A stretch of DNA of 64,000 nt. Source: Maritimibacter dapengensis. GTDB taxonomy: Bacteria; Pseudomonadota; Alphaproteobacteria; Rhodobacterales; Rhodobacteraceae. The notes under the pieces are model-generated. The model was not told where the DNA came from. It saw only the letters and a list, made by a program, of their open reading frames with translations, and made no database searches. How positions within the stretch are numbered: position 1 is the first letter of the stretch; each line of letters opens with the position of its first letter. The position numbers and the translations under genes were made by a program. The stretch covers positions 310,001-374,000 of the forward strand of contig NZ_JAHUZE010000002.1 in the NCBI RefSeq assembly GCF_019218265.1, given 5' to 3'. Positions 36,677-45,999 of this stretch are shown one piece after another.

Positions 36677-37728
36677 GGATCGAACCCCGGCAGCATCGGT
36701 GCGCCGAGCGCGACAAGGCCCAGCACCTTGAACAACTCACCCATTTCGGCAGGGTGCGTCAAGCGGCGATGCGCGGCGATGTGACTGGTAAGCGGCTCCC
36801 CGGTCAGCTTGGAGGCGAGCGCTTGTGCGCGTGCCGTGATCCCCAGCCGTTCTAGGAAAACGCCTTGTGTCACGAATCCGTGGCTGACCGCCGAAGCGGC
36901 TTTCGCGAGGGCTGCGAAATCGACATGCGCGGTGAGGTCGGCCGCGCCGGGCGTGGCCAGCGGATCGACCTTTTCGTGGGCGCGCAGAGCCTGAAACGTG
37001 TCTCCCGGTTCACCCCAACTTCCATAATCCACGATCAGCGCCGCGCCGCCATGCTCCGCGATCATCGCGGCGAGTTCGGAGATCACCGCATTCGCGGCTG
37101 GGCGCAATTCGATCAACGTGCCCAAGGAAACGTCGCTCCAGGCCGCGAGTGCCGGTTGTTCGGTCGGCCCTCCCAGCCCGAACGCCAATGCGCCGTCCTT
37201 CACACCCACCTGACGTTCGCGCCATGTTTCGTCGTCGCGCAGGAACTGACGGATCGGGAGCGCATCGAAAAACTCGTTCGCGACGACGAACAGGGGCCCA
37301 TCGGGAAGGTCGGATACCTGTTCCAACCAATTGATGTCATAGCCTTTTAGCGTGGTTTCCTGTCGCGCCCGCAAGCTTGGCGAGGCTTCGACGAGGGCGA
37401 TCTCGCAGGCGTCGTGAAACCCGGGAACAGAGGCCGTCGCGCGCAGGATGTCGGCCATGAGCGTTCCCCGGCCCGGACCGAGCTCCGCAAGCGTGAAGGG
37501 ACGCGGTGCGCCCTGGTCCATCCACGCTTGCGCGAGTGCCAGACCGATCAATTCACCGAACATCTGGCTGATCTCCGGGGCGGTCGTGAAATCGCCCTTG
37601 GCACCGAACGGATCACGCGTCGTGTAATAGCCATAGCGCGGATGCAGCAGACACTCGGCCATGTAATCCGCGATGGTGAGCGGGCCGGTTTCCCTGATCC
37701 GGGCGATGAGGAGGTCGGCGAGGCTCAT
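36673..37728 (-). CDS. SAM-dependent methyltransferase, MidA/NDUFAF7 family
   Basis: The 351-residue protein matches the mitochondrial complex I assembly factor NDUFAF7 (MidA): ECLLHPRYGYYTTRDPFGAKGDFTTAPEI at the start, the SAM site AELGPGRGTLMADILR, and VVANEFFDALPI. The family methylates an arginine of a complex I subunit. It lies between lgt and pgeF with four-base overlaps on both sides, so the three form a tight operon. Confidence 0.9.
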   Translation of the reverse strand: MSLADLLIARIRETGPLTIADYMAECLLHPRYGYYTTRDPFGAKGDFTTAPEISQMFGELIGLALAQAWMDQGAPRPFTLAELGPGRGTLMADILRATASVPGFHDACEIALVEASPSLRARQETTLKGYDINWLEQVSDLPDGPLFVVANEFFDALPIRQFLRDDETWRERQVGVKDGALAFGLGGPTEQPALAAWSDVSLGTLIELRPAANAVISELAAMIAEHGGAALIVDYGSWGEPGDTFQALRAHEKVDPLATPGAADLTAHVDFAALAKAASAVSHGFVTQGVFLERLGITARAQALASKLTGEPLTSHIAAHRRLTHPAEMGELFKVLGLVALGAPMLPGFDP

Positions 37729-38612
37729 GTCGTGCGACGAGCGGCCCAGATTAATGTCGCGATCCCGACCAGCACCATCGGCAGTGACAGGAGCTGTCCC
37801 ATGGTCAGGCCCAGCTCGCCGAGTCTGATCACATGGCCCAGCGGGTTGTCCGGCGTGATGAATTGGGGGTCGGCCTGCCGGAAGACTTCCACGAACATTC
37901 GGGCGAGCCCGTAGCCGAGGAAAAACAAGCCCGCGAGCATGCCGGGTCGCTTCAGCCAGCCTGCCGCAAAGGCGAGGGTCAAAAGAATGATCGTGAGCAG
38001 AAGACCCTCGAGACCTGCTTCGTAAAGCTGGGACGGGTGGCGGGCACAGGGGCCGGCAGCGGTGGCGCAGGATTGCGCGGCGGGGCCTGGAAAGATCACG
38101 CCCCAAGGCGCGTCCGTCGGGCGCCCCCACAATTCGCCGTTGATGAAGTTCGCGCTGCGCACGAGGCCGAGCGCCGGCGGGGTCGCGATCGCCAGCAGAT
38201 CCGCGACCGAGGCGGTCACCAGACCGAATTTCCGCGAAAACAGGATCACGCCGACGACAACGCCAAGAAAGCCACCGTGGAATGACATGCCGCCCTGCCA
38301 GAGCTTCACGATGTCGAGCGGGTTCGCGAGGTAATATGCCGGTTGATAGAAAAGCACGAAACCCAGCCGCCCGCCGATAATGATCCCGGCGACCATCCAG
38401 GTCACGAGTTCCTCGAGCTGCGCCTTCGTCATCGCTGGCTCGCCACCGGCCCAGAGACGAGGCCGGGTGATCGCCATGCGGATGATCCACCAGCCGATCG
38501 CAATGCCGACGATATACCCGAGTGCATACCAGCGGACGGCAAGATGCAGCCCAAAAAGGTCGATGGCGAAGACCTCGGGCGAAATATCGGGGAACTGTAT
38601 GGCGGCCAACAT
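37725..38612 (-). CDS. lgt: Prolipoprotein diacylglyceryl transferase
   Basis: Lgt moves a diacylglyceryl group to the lipobox cysteine of prelipoproteins. The 295-residue membrane protein has the signature GRSANFINGELWGR-like segment, here RSANFINGELWGRPT, plus GGMSFHGGFLG with the conserved His, and seven hydrophobic helices. ATG at 38612 is preferred; an upstream in-frame start at 38648 would add 12 residues. Confidence 0.96.
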   Translation of the reverse strand: MLAAIQFPDISPEVFAIDLFGLHLAVRWYALGYIVGIAIGWWIIRMAITRPRLWAGGEPAMTKAQLEELVTWMVAGIIIGGRLGFVLFYQPAYYLANPLDIVKLWQGGMSFHGGFLGVVVGVILFSRKFGLVTASVADLLAIATPPALGLVRSANFINGELWGRPTDAPWGVIFPGPAAQSCATAAGPCARHPSQLYEAGLEGLLLTIILLTLAFAAGWLKRPGMLAGLFFLGYGLARMFVEVFRQADPQFITPDNPLGHVIRLGELGLTMGQLLSLPMVLVGIATLIWAARRTT

Positions 38613-38731
38613 GGTTTGGTTCGTGCGACGGGGCTGCGCCGGTGTCAACGGTCCGGTTGTGATTCGACCGCGTGAAGACCATATATATCCGCAAGGAGTG
38701 TCTCGCGTCGGGACGCAAGCAGGAGAAAACC

Positions 38732-39001
38732 ATGCAAACCCGAAACAAGGTATTCGACGATCTGTCCCAACTCATGACCAATGCGATGGGAGTGGCGCAA
38801 GGTGCCCGCACCGAAGCGGAAACCGCGATGAAGTCGATGATCGACCGCTGGCTCGCGGACCGGGATTTCGTCACGCGAGAAGAATTCGACGCCGTGCGCG
38901 CGATGGCTCAGAAGGCGCGTGAAGAAAATGAAGCGCTCAAGGCGCGGATCGAAACATTGGAGGCGGGTGTGAAAGCGAAGGCCTCGACAAAAAAGCCCTG
39001 A
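38732..39001 (+). CDS. ubiK: Ubiquinone biosynthesis accessory factor UbiK (BMFP domain)
   Basis: The 89-residue protein is a membrane-associated helical factor: FDDLSQLMTNAMGVAQGARTE, then a coiled coil around FDAVRAMAQKAREENEALKARIETLE. UbiK homologues aid ubiquinone assembly. AGGAGA stands seven bases before the ATG. Confidence 0.85.
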   Translation: MQTRNKVFDDLSQLMTNAMGVAQGARTEAETAMKSMIDRWLADRDFVTREEFDAVRAMAQKAREENEALKARIETLEAGVKAKASTKKP

Positions 39002-39039
39002 GGAAAACCGGGGCGCCGATATCGTCGGCCGCTGCGGCC

Positions 39040-39480
39040 TTGATCGCATTTGTCATTGCGATGCCGGCAGCAGCCTGTGACCTGCCGCCCAACGGCGCGG
39101 CGCTGCTGGCCGACGCTGGCAGCCAGGTGAACGAGCAGCGGCGCAATTCGGGTCGAAAGGCGCTTCGCCGGAACGCGCGGCTCGATCAGGCCGCGCAACG
39201 TCACGCCTGCTGGATCGGGCTGGGGGGCGATTTCGGCCACACCGGAGCCGGTGGTTCCAAACCGAGTGAACGCATTTCCGCCACAGGGTATCGGTCGTCG
39301 TTGACGTCGGAGAATATCGCCATGGGGCAAAGGTCCGCTCGGCAGGTCGTATCCGAATGGATGGGGTCCCGACAGCATCGCGACAACCTGCTTCGCAACG
39401 GCATACAGGACTACGGCGTCGGCGTAGCCCTTTTACAGGGGCGTCTCGTCTGGGTCATGGTTTACGCCGCACCGCGATAA
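39040..39480 (+). CDS. CAP-superfamily (SCP-like) secreted protein, start uncertain
   Basis: The CAP domain is clear: a cysteine-rich start (ACDLPPNGAALL), HACWIGLGGDFGHTG, SSLTSENIAMG, VVSEWMGSRQHRDNLLRNG and DYGVGVAL. No ATG is in a suitable place. TTG at 39040 gives a short signal sequence without basic residues or a ribosome site. The frame is open further, and a CTG at 38998, overlapping the ubiK stop as CTGA, would give a better signal with RKTG at its start. Function unknown; likely periplasmic. Confidence 0.75.
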   Translation: MIAFVIAMPAAACDLPPNGAALLADAGSQVNEQRRNSGRKALRRNARLDQAAQRHACWIGLGGDFGHTGAGGSKPSERISATGYRSSLTSENIAMGQRSARQVVSEWMGSRQHRDNLLRNGIQDYGVGVALLQGRLVWVMVYAAPR

Positions 39481-39554
39481 GTGTGTTGGGAAAGTTCTAG
39501 GATTTTCGGGAAACGACTCATCATTTTCGCCGGTATGTTCGAAAACTGAAATCC

Positions 39555-40358
39555 CTATCTGAGGATCGGCGGTTTGTCGGGGTCCGATCCGGGCGCCTTG
39601 CGAACCGGGCTTTCCGTCGGGGTCGGCTTGGGTATGTCGAACCGGATGCCCACCCGGTCAATCCGTGCGAGCGCTTCATCGCCTGTGACGAAGAACCCTA
39701 CGTCAAGACGCGTTTCTGTGCCTGAGAATGTCATCGCTTCCTGTGCCGCACGCGCCAACGCGGGCTGCGCACCCGCGACACAATCCGCGAATGCAAGCAC
39801 GAGACCGGTCGAACCATCGTCATAGGTCGCCCGCACCAAGGTGGCATGATCGGCGATGCCCGCGGCGGTGACGAGTTTTTCGGAAAAACTCTTCAACAAA
39901 CGCTCGGGCAGATCGATGGGTGCGCTCAGCGACTGAACTTGGCCTTCGACCTCTTCCGGCGCGGGGCCCAGGGTTTCGGCGAGCCAGTCGACCGCAGCGG
40001 GCGGAATGAGGATGGACGACGGCGCTCCGAGATTCACGCCGAGGCCAAGGCCTGATCCCGTCATCATCGCGGCGATTACGCGACCGGGCAGGGCGGCATA
40101 CGGCGCCGGGCCTTCTGCAAAGGTAGCGAGCCGATCTTCGCGATCGAACGCCAGAACGTATTGATCCGGCGGCAGGTCTTCGTCGCCGGACAGATCAAGC
40201 ACTTCGGGGTCGAGATGATCGCCGTTGACTTCAGATTTCAGAAGAAGGAACAACTCGCCATCCGCGAGCCGCTCGTAAAACTCGAGCCGGGCGGCGTCGT
40301 CCTCGAGATCGGCCTGCATCGCGGCATACGCCTGATCCAAACGTGTCGTGTCATTCAT
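39555..40358 (-). CDS. SseB-family protein
   Basis: The 267-residue protein has an N-terminal SseB-like domain (LDQAYAAMQADLEDDAARLEFYERLADGELFL, then YVLAFDREDRLATFAEG) and a C-terminal domain of similar length. The family is annotated after enhanced serine sensitivity in E. coli, but its function is unclear. It overlaps the UDG-family gene by four bases (ATGA). Confidence 0.8.
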   Translation of the reverse strand: MNDTTRLDQAYAAMQADLEDDAARLEFYERLADGELFLLLKSEVNGDHLDPEVLDLSGDEDLPPDQYVLAFDREDRLATFAEGPAPYAALPGRVIAAMMTGSGLGLGVNLGAPSSILIPPAAVDWLAETLGPAPEEVEGQVQSLSAPIDLPERLLKSFSEKLVTAAGIADHATLVRATYDDGSTGLVLAFADCVAGAQPALARAAQEAMTFSGTETRLDVGFFVTGDEALARIDRVGIRFDIPKPTPTESPVRKAPGSDPDKPPILR

Positions 40359-40939
40359 GCGATTGCCTCGGCTACTTGCGTTTTCAGGACCGGCAGGAGT
40401 TCGTCTTCGAACCAGGGGTTGTTTCTGAGCCATGCGGTATTGCGCCACGACGGGTGAGGCAAGGGGATAGTCCGGGGAAGATGGTCGCGCCAGTCGCGGA
40501 CGGTTTGCGTCACGGACGTCCGTGTGCCAGAAAAGTGGTGCTTCTGGGCATATCCACCGATGACGAGCGTCAGACGGGGAGACAGGAATTCATCCACGGC
40601 GTCAGCCCAGGTCCGAGCGCAGATGCGGGGTGGCGGGAGGTCCGCGCCTTTCGCGTCATAGCCGGGGAAACAGAACGCCATCGGCGTGATCGCGATAAGA
40701 CTTCGGTCGTAGAACGTGTCGCGGTCGACGCCCATCCAATCGCGCAGCCGATCTCCGGACCGATCGTTGAACGGAAGGCCCGTTTCGTGGACACGCATCC
40801 CCGGTGCCTGCCCGATGATCCTGAGCTTTGCGGTTTCTTCGAACCAGGCGACCGGCCGCGGGGCGTGCGCGGTCCGTGTCGCCTTGAAGCGGTCCGCGCA
40901 AATGCGGCAACGGGAAATCTTCGAGGTTAGGCGCGTCAT
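40355..40939 (-). CDS. Uracil-DNA glycosylase family protein
   Basis: The 194-residue protein has the UDG fold pattern: RIIGQAPGMRVHETGLPFNDRSGDRLRDWMG near the start and PLPHPSWRN near the end. It also has four cysteine/histidine-type residues near the start (SRCRICADRF) that could bind metal. It is not a canonical family 1 Ung. Removal of uracil or related damage is likely but the class is uncertain. Confidence 0.8.
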   Translation of the reverse strand: MTRLTSKISRCRICADRFKATRTAHAPRPVAWFEETAKLRIIGQAPGMRVHETGLPFNDRSGDRLRDWMGVDRDTFYDRSLIAITPMAFCFPGYDAKGADLPPPRICARTWADAVDEFLSPRLTLVIGGYAQKHHFSGTRTSVTQTVRDWRDHLPRTIPLPHPSWRNTAWLRNNPWFEDELLPVLKTQVAEAIA

Positions 40940-41262
40940 ACCGTCAATCTAGGGTGTCGGAGCGACCGGGCAAAGGTGTGCATGGCAGGGTCGCGTCTGG
41001 AACACCGTCCGCGCGTCAGCGCCTTGCGATTGTTAACAAATCAGAAACAGCCCTGACGCTTTGCGCGCAATCGGGGGCGATTGTTTCGTGTTTCGAAGCA
41101 ACGCTCAGCGAAAAACGCCAAATTTGCGCCTCAATCGGCGACAAGTCGTTGTAAAACAGACTGCCTATCAGACATAATGTGGTCCAATTGGGTAATTATG
41201 ACTTATCCTTAACAAAACCCGGCTAATCGGGTACGGGGCAATCGGCAGTCACCGGGGTTCGA
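40940..41262. other. 323-bp spacer before the capsule-export genes
   Basis: No gene is seen. The part near 41030-41220 is less GC-rich and holds TTGTTAACAA (a palindrome) and short AT-rich blocks that could be promoters for the capsule-export operon. A weak hairpin CCCG-GCTAAT-CGGG lies at about 41218-41231. Confidence 0.5.
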
Positions 41263-41922
41263 ATGATCGAATTCGACAACGTATCAAAGTCCTACTGGAC
41301 GGGGCAGCAGCGCAAGGTCATCCTCGACCATGCCTCGTTTCGCGTCGAGTTGGGCAATTCGTTGGGTATTCTCGCCCCGAACGGAACCGGCAAGACCACG
41401 ATCATCAACATGATGGCGGGTCTGGAAAAGCCGGACGAGGGTGAGGTCCGGCGCACCAGCCGCGTGTCGTTCCCATTGGGTTTCATGGGCGGTGTCGTCT
41501 CGAAACTCTCGGCGAAAGAGAACGCGCGCTATATCGCGCGGCTTTATGGGCTGGACCCGGACTATATCGAAGCCTTCACGCGATGGCTTTGCGGTCTGGA
41601 AGAGTATTACGACTTCCCGCTCGGCACGTATTCGTCCGGTATGAAATCGAGGTTCACTTTCGCGCTGTTGCTTGCGCTGGACTTCGATATCTACCTGATC
41701 GACGAAGGGATGCCGCAAACGACGGATGCCGAGTTCAACCGGAAGGCCGGAAACGTGCTGCGCCAAAGGCTTGAAAGCGCGACTGTGGTGATCGTCTCGC
41801 ACCAGGCGCAGACGCTCGAGAAATTTTGCCGAACTGCCGCCGTGCTCCATCACGGGCAGCTTTTTATGTTCGATTCCTTGGAAGAAGCGAAACAGCTCTA
41901 TGACTACTCCACCCAAGGCTAG
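41263..41922 (+). CDS. Capsular polysaccharide ABC exporter ATPase (KpsT-like)
   Basis: The 219-residue ATPase matches the KpsT/Wzt short form. Walker A is APNGTGKTT (about residues 38-46) with Ala in place of the first Gly, the signature is the degenerate YSSGMKSRF typical of polysaccharide exporters, and Walker B is IYLIDEG. It should energise export of a capsular polymer. The permease KpsM is not next to it. The start of the next gene overlaps its end by 23 bases. Confidence 0.88.
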   Translation: MIEFDNVSKSYWTGQQRKVILDHASFRVELGNSLGILAPNGTGKTTIINMMAGLEKPDEGEVRRTSRVSFPLGFMGGVVSKLSAKENARYIARLYGLDPDYIEAFTRWLCGLEEYYDFPLGTYSSGMKSRFTFALLLALDFDIYLIDEGMPQTTDAEFNRKAGNVLRQRLESATVVIVSHQAQTLEKFCRTAAVLHHGQLFMFDSLEEAKQLYDYSTQG

Positions 41923-43627
41923 GAAATTCCGCATCCGCCGCCCGGCAGGCGCGCAGGGGGCGGATGCTTCCCGGGCCATGCCTTCGTCTGGGGGACCGCG
42001 TCAGGCGGCACCGCACCCGCCGCGTGCGACGGGGCACCAGGCCGCGCGGGACATGAACGAGATGGAGGCTCTTGCGGCGAACCCGCGAGAGGACGGTTTC
42101 GGGAACAGACCTTTTCCGGGGTCCGCCGCAGCCGATAATTCCTCACAAGCCCCGCAGGAGCCGGGCCGCGCAGCCGAACAACGCCCGGCACCGGAAGCGG
42201 AAATCGCGGCGATCAAGCAGGAAGGTCTGACCGGACGCCAGCTTCGCATGGCGCGACGCGTGGCTCAGAAGCACGGGCTACCGGCGACTTCGGATTACGA
42301 TGCCGTGCGTCTTTTGCGGCGGTCCGGGATCGACCCGTTTCAGGCCGCGAACATGCTGCAACTCGTCACCGCCGACGAAGGATCCAAAGGGCAGAGCCAG
42401 GAGCCCAGGGTTCAACTCCCGCAGACCATTCCCGCGGGTGCGCCGCAGGTGCCGTCGACGCGGGTCATGGACGCTGCCGAGCGGGCCGCGTCGATCCAGG
42501 AAATGCAGGAAGCCATCGTGCGCCGGCGCCGCAAGAAGCTCGTGCTGCTGGCGACGCGCCTCGCCGCGTTCGTGCTTTTGCCGACGTTCGTGGCGGCATG
42601 GTATTTTTACGTCGTGGCCACGCCGATGTATGCCACGAAGTCGGAGTTCGTGATCCAGAAAGCGGAAAGCGGCGGCACGGCGATGTCGAGCCTGTTCGCG
42701 GGGTCCGGGCTGGCCACATCACAAGATTCGATCACCGTGCAGTCTTACCTGTCGTCGCGGGACGCGATGCTCAGGCTCGACGCCGATCTCGGTTTCAAGA
42801 CGCACTTCTCGGAAGCCAGCATCGACCCGATCCAACGGCTCGATGGAGAAGCGTCCAACGAAGATGCCTACAAAATCTACAAACGGAACGTGAAGATCGG
42901 CTTCGATCCGACCGAGGGGATCGTGAAGATGGAAGTCGTGGCCGCGTCGCCCGAAGCGTCAGCCGCATTCTCAGAGGCCCTTATCAATTACGCCGAGCAG
43001 CGGGTGGACAACCTGACACAGCGCCTGCGTGAGGATCAGATGGCCGGCGCGCGGGAAAGCTATGAGGACGCCGAGCAGGAAATGCTGGCGGCTCAGGCCG
43101 AAGTCCTGCGACTTCAGCAAAGCATGGGCGTATTCGACCCGACCTCCGATGCGACGTCGGTCATGGGGCAGGTCACGACATTTGAGACGCAGCTTCAGCA
43201 AAAGCGCCTGCAACTGGAGCAATTGCTGGACAACACGCGACCGAACCAAGCGCGGGTCGAAGGCGTTCGGGGCGATATCAGGCGGCTTGAGTCGCTTATC
43301 TCCGACCTCAGGGCCAAGCTTACCGAAGAGGGCGGTGGTGGGCAGAACAGCCTCGCATCGGTGTCGGGCCAGCTGGCGATCGCGCAGACCAACCTGGAAA
43401 CGCGCACGGCGCTCATGCAGCAAGCGTTGCAACAGCTGGAGACCGCGCGGATCGAAGCCAACAAACAGACCCGGTATCTTGAAATGGGCGTGCACCCGGT
43501 AGCTCCCGACAAGCCGACCTATCCACGTGCATTTGAAAACACGTTGCTGGCGTTCCTCGTCTTCGCCGGGATTTACCTGATGATCTCGATCACGGCGTCG
43601 ATCCTTCGGGAACAGGTGACGAGCTAG
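41900..43627 (+). CDS. Capsule export inner-membrane protein (KpsE/Wzz-like) with long N-terminal extension
   Basis: The 575-residue protein has the KpsE/BexC core from about residue 215: a membrane helix (LLATRLAAFVLLPTFVAAWYFYVV), a periplasmic beta domain (YATKSEFVIQKA), long coiled coils (about 370-520) and a second helix near the C-terminus, ending in PVAPDKPTYPRAFEN. The first 215 residues are extra: Pro/Ala/Gln-rich and probably disordered, then a short helical domain LTGRQLRMARRVAQKHGLPATSDYDAVRLLRRSGIDPFQ. It links the exporter ATPase to the outer membrane. Confidence 0.87.
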   Translation: MTTPPKARKFRIRRPAGAQGADASRAMPSSGGPRQAAPHPPRATGHQAARDMNEMEALAANPREDGFGNRPFPGSAAADNSSQAPQEPGRAAEQRPAPEAEIAAIKQEGLTGRQLRMARRVAQKHGLPATSDYDAVRLLRRSGIDPFQAANMLQLVTADEGSKGQSQEPRVQLPQTIPAGAPQVPSTRVMDAAERAASIQEMQEAIVRRRRKKLVLLATRLAAFVLLPTFVAAWYFYVVATPMYATKSEFVIQKAESGGTAMSSLFAGSGLATSQDSITVQSYLSSRDAMLRLDADLGFKTHFSEASIDPIQRLDGEASNEDAYKIYKRNVKIGFDPTEGIVKMEVVAASPEASAAFSEALINYAEQRVDNLTQRLREDQMAGARESYEDAEQEMLAAQAEVLRLQQSMGVFDPTSDATSVMGQVTTFETQLQQKRLQLEQLLDNTRPNQARVEGVRGDIRRLESLISDLRAKLTEEGGGGQNSLASVSGQLAIAQTNLETRTALMQQALQQLETARIEANKQTRYLEMGVHPVAPDKPTYPRAFENTLLAFLVFAGIYLMISITASILREQVTS

Positions 43628-43629
43628 TG

Positions 43630-44463
43630 ATGCGCCACATTGGTATTTCCGGGCGGCAGATCGGAAACGATTTACCGCTCGCGTTGATTGCAGGACCTTG
43701 CCAGCTCGAAGGTCTGGACCATGCGCTGGGGATTGCGGAGGTGCTTCTGCGCCTCTGCGAAGCGCATGACATGCTCTTCATCTTCAAGGCCAGTTTCGAC
43801 AAGGCGAACCGGACGTCCGCGAACGGCGCGCGTGGCCCGGGACTCGAGGCGGGACTCCTCCAGCTGGAAGGTGTCAAATCGCGGCTCGGGGTGCCGGTAT
43901 TGACGGATGTGCACACGCCGGAGCAGGCGCAGAGCGCGTCGGAGGTCGTGGACATCCTTCAGGTTCCGGCTTTTCTTTGCCGTCAGACCGATCTTCTGGT
44001 CGCGGCAGGGGAAACCGGCAAGCCCGTGAACATCAAGAAGGGTCAGTTCCTCGCTCCCTGGGAGATGGCGCATGCGGCCGAAAAAGTCGCGAGGACCGGG
44101 AACGACGCCATCCTGCTCACCGAGCGCGGGGCCTCTTTCGGATACAACACGCTGATCGCGGACATGCGAAGCCTGCCGATCATGGCGCAGACCGGCTATC
44201 CAATTGTCATGGACGCAACCCACGCCGTTCAGGCCCCGGGCGGGATGGGTGGATCGTCCGGCGGAGACCGCAGTATGGCGCCGGTCCTGGCCCGCGCCGC
44301 CGTGGCCGTTGGCGTGGCGGCCGTGTTTCTTGAAACGCACCCGGACCCGGATGCCGCACCGAGTGACGGCCCCAACATGATCGAACTCGACGCCATGCCG
44401 GACCTGATCGCCGACCTCGCGGCCCTCGACGCCGTTGCGAAGGCGCGACGGATCATGCCGTGA
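43630..44463 (+). CDS. kdsA: 3-deoxy-8-phosphooctulonate synthase
   Basis: KdsA condenses arabinose 5-phosphate and PEP to Kdo 8-phosphate, for lipid A and for Kdo-linked capsules. The 277-residue protein has LIAGPCQLEG, FKASFDKANRTS, TDVHTP, NIKKGQFL and MDATHAVQAPGG. ATG at 43630 lies two bases after the KpsE-like stop, so it belongs to the export operon and may supply the Kdo primer of the capsule. Confidence 0.94.
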   Translation: MRHIGISGRQIGNDLPLALIAGPCQLEGLDHALGIAEVLLRLCEAHDMLFIFKASFDKANRTSANGARGPGLEAGLLQLEGVKSRLGVPVLTDVHTPEQAQSASEVVDILQVPAFLCRQTDLLVAAGETGKPVNIKKGQFLAPWEMAHAAEKVARTGNDAILLTERGASFGYNTLIADMRSLPIMAQTGYPIVMDATHAVQAPGGMGGSSGGDRSMAPVLARAAVAVGVAAVFLETHPDPDAAPSDGPNMIELDAMPDLIADLAALDAVAKARRIMP

Positions 44464-44523
44464 CGGACAAAGGCGTTTTCAAGAGCGGGTTCGCGCGATA
44501 GCGTCCGTGCCAAGGGGATTTTC

Positions 44524-45858
44524 ATGGCATTCTTTCGTACCGTCTTATTTCTCATCCTGATCATTTCTCCGACCGGTCTTCCACAGATCGCGCTCGCGCA
44601 GAACGGCACCATCCACACAGGCGAGGGCACGTCCACGGCACGAAGCCAGCAGGATGCGGCAATCGCCAACAAGATCCGCGATATCATCCGCGAACTGGAC
44701 GGGTATGAGGACGTGACCGTTCAGGTGCGGTCGGGCATCGTGACCCTGCGCGGCACCACTCTGGAGCTAAGCCAGGCCGAGAAGCTGGACGATCTGGTCG
44801 GCCGAGTCGAAGGCGTCGTCGCGATCGAGAACGAAGTGACCATGTCCACGGATGTCGCGAAGCGCCTGACGCCGTTGGTCGAGCGCGTTCAGACACGGTT
44901 CTGGCAGACGATCGCGTTCCTGCCGCTGCTTGGAGTTGCGGCGGTCGCCTTCGCGATCGTCCTCTGGATCGGCTTCTTCATCGCGCGGCGCCGACAGCCG
45001 TGGGACCGGATCGCCCCGAATGCCTTCATCGCGGAAATCCTGCGTGCCGTGATCCGTATCGCGTCCATCGTGGCGGCGACCGTGGTGGCGCTGGACATCC
45101 TCGGGGCGACGGCGCTTTTATCGACCATCCTGGGCGCGGCGGGGATCATCGGGTTGGCCATTGGCTTCGCGGTGCGCGATACGGTCGAGAACTTCATAGC
45201 TTCCGTTCTCCTGTCCATCCGTCAGCCCTTTGCGCCGAACGACGCGATCGAGATCAATGGCGACGAGGGAAAGGTGATCCGGCTCACCAGTCGCGCGACC
45301 ATCCTTCTGAGCTTTGACGGCAACCACATCCGCATCCCGAACGCGACCGTCTTCAAAGCCCGAATCGTGAATTACACGCGCAACCCCGAGCGGCGGTTCG
45401 CTTTCGACATGGGCGTGGCCTATGGCACCGATCTGGCCGAAGCACGGGCATTGGCCGAAAAGACGCTTGAAGGTTTGCCCTTCGTTCTCGCCCATCCCGT
45501 AGTCTCCGTCTGGACCACCGAATTGGGAGGGTCCGACATCGGTTTGCGTCTGACCGCCTGGATCGACCAACGCGAAACGGGCCTGCTTGTCGCGCGGTCC
45601 GAGGCGATCCGGCAGGTGCTCATCGCCTTCGAGGCGGCAGGGATCGAGATGCCCGAACCCACCTACCGCCTGTTGACCACCGACCTCGACGCCGCGACCG
45701 AAGTCGAAGCGAAAAGTGCAGCCGCAGAGATACTTGCGGAAACGGAAGTGCAGGACGTCGCCGCGACGCTGGAACAGGACCTGGAGACCATCGTCACCGG
45801 GGAAAGAGAAGCGAAGCAGGACGAAGACCTCCTGCGCGCGGACGCCGCGAAGGAATAG
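44524..45858 (+). CDS. BON-domain mechanosensitive channel (MscS family)
   Basis: The 444-residue protein begins with a signal peptide (cleavage near ALA-QN, residue 28), then a periplasmic BON domain (about 55-115, DVTVQVRSGIVTLRGTTLELSQ). The MscS core follows from about 130, with TM3 rich in Gly and Ala (LLSTILGAAGIIGLAIGFAVRD) and the beta domain NDAIEINGDEGKV. The last 50 residues are an acidic coiled-coil tail. BON-MscS fusions sense tension or hypo-osmotic stress. Confidence 0.9.
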   Translation: MAFFRTVLFLILIISPTGLPQIALAQNGTIHTGEGTSTARSQQDAAIANKIRDIIRELDGYEDVTVQVRSGIVTLRGTTLELSQAEKLDDLVGRVEGVVAIENEVTMSTDVAKRLTPLVERVQTRFWQTIAFLPLLGVAAVAFAIVLWIGFFIARRRQPWDRIAPNAFIAEILRAVIRIASIVAATVVALDILGATALLSTILGAAGIIGLAIGFAVRDTVENFIASVLLSIRQPFAPNDAIEINGDEGKVIRLTSRATILLSFDGNHIRIPNATVFKARIVNYTRNPERRFAFDMGVAYGTDLAEARALAEKTLEGLPFVLAHPVVSVWTTELGGSDIGLRLTAWIDQRETGLLVARSEAIRQVLIAFEAAGIEMPEPTYRLLTTDLDAATEVEAKSAAAEILAETEVQDVAATLEQDLETIVTGEREAKQDEDLLRADAAKE

Positions 45859-45924
45859 CCCCGCATTTCGCGTAACTTTGGGCTTGCAGGCCATTTCCCG
45901 TTTGAGTAGGAACACGCGCACCGT

Positions 45925-45999
45925 TGGGGTGTAGCCAAGTGGTAAGGCAGCGGTTTTTGGTACCGTGTATCGTAGGTTCGAATCCTACCACCCCAGCCA
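45925..45999 (+). tRNA. trnQ: tRNA-Gln, anticodon TTG
   Basis: The 75-nt gene, with CCA encoded, folds into a full cloverleaf. The acceptor arm is TGGGGTG / CACCCCA, the T arm GTAGG-TTCGAAT-CCTAC, and the anticodon loop TTTTGGT has TTG at 45957-45959. It resembles known tRNA-Gln genes of alphaproteobacteria. Confidence 0.97.

Noticed and set aside
36673-38874. Single 733-codon fusion of methyltransferase with an upstream region
   Set aside because: The upstream half is a shadow frame of lgt; the methyltransferase starts at the ATG at 37728, overlapping the lgt stop.
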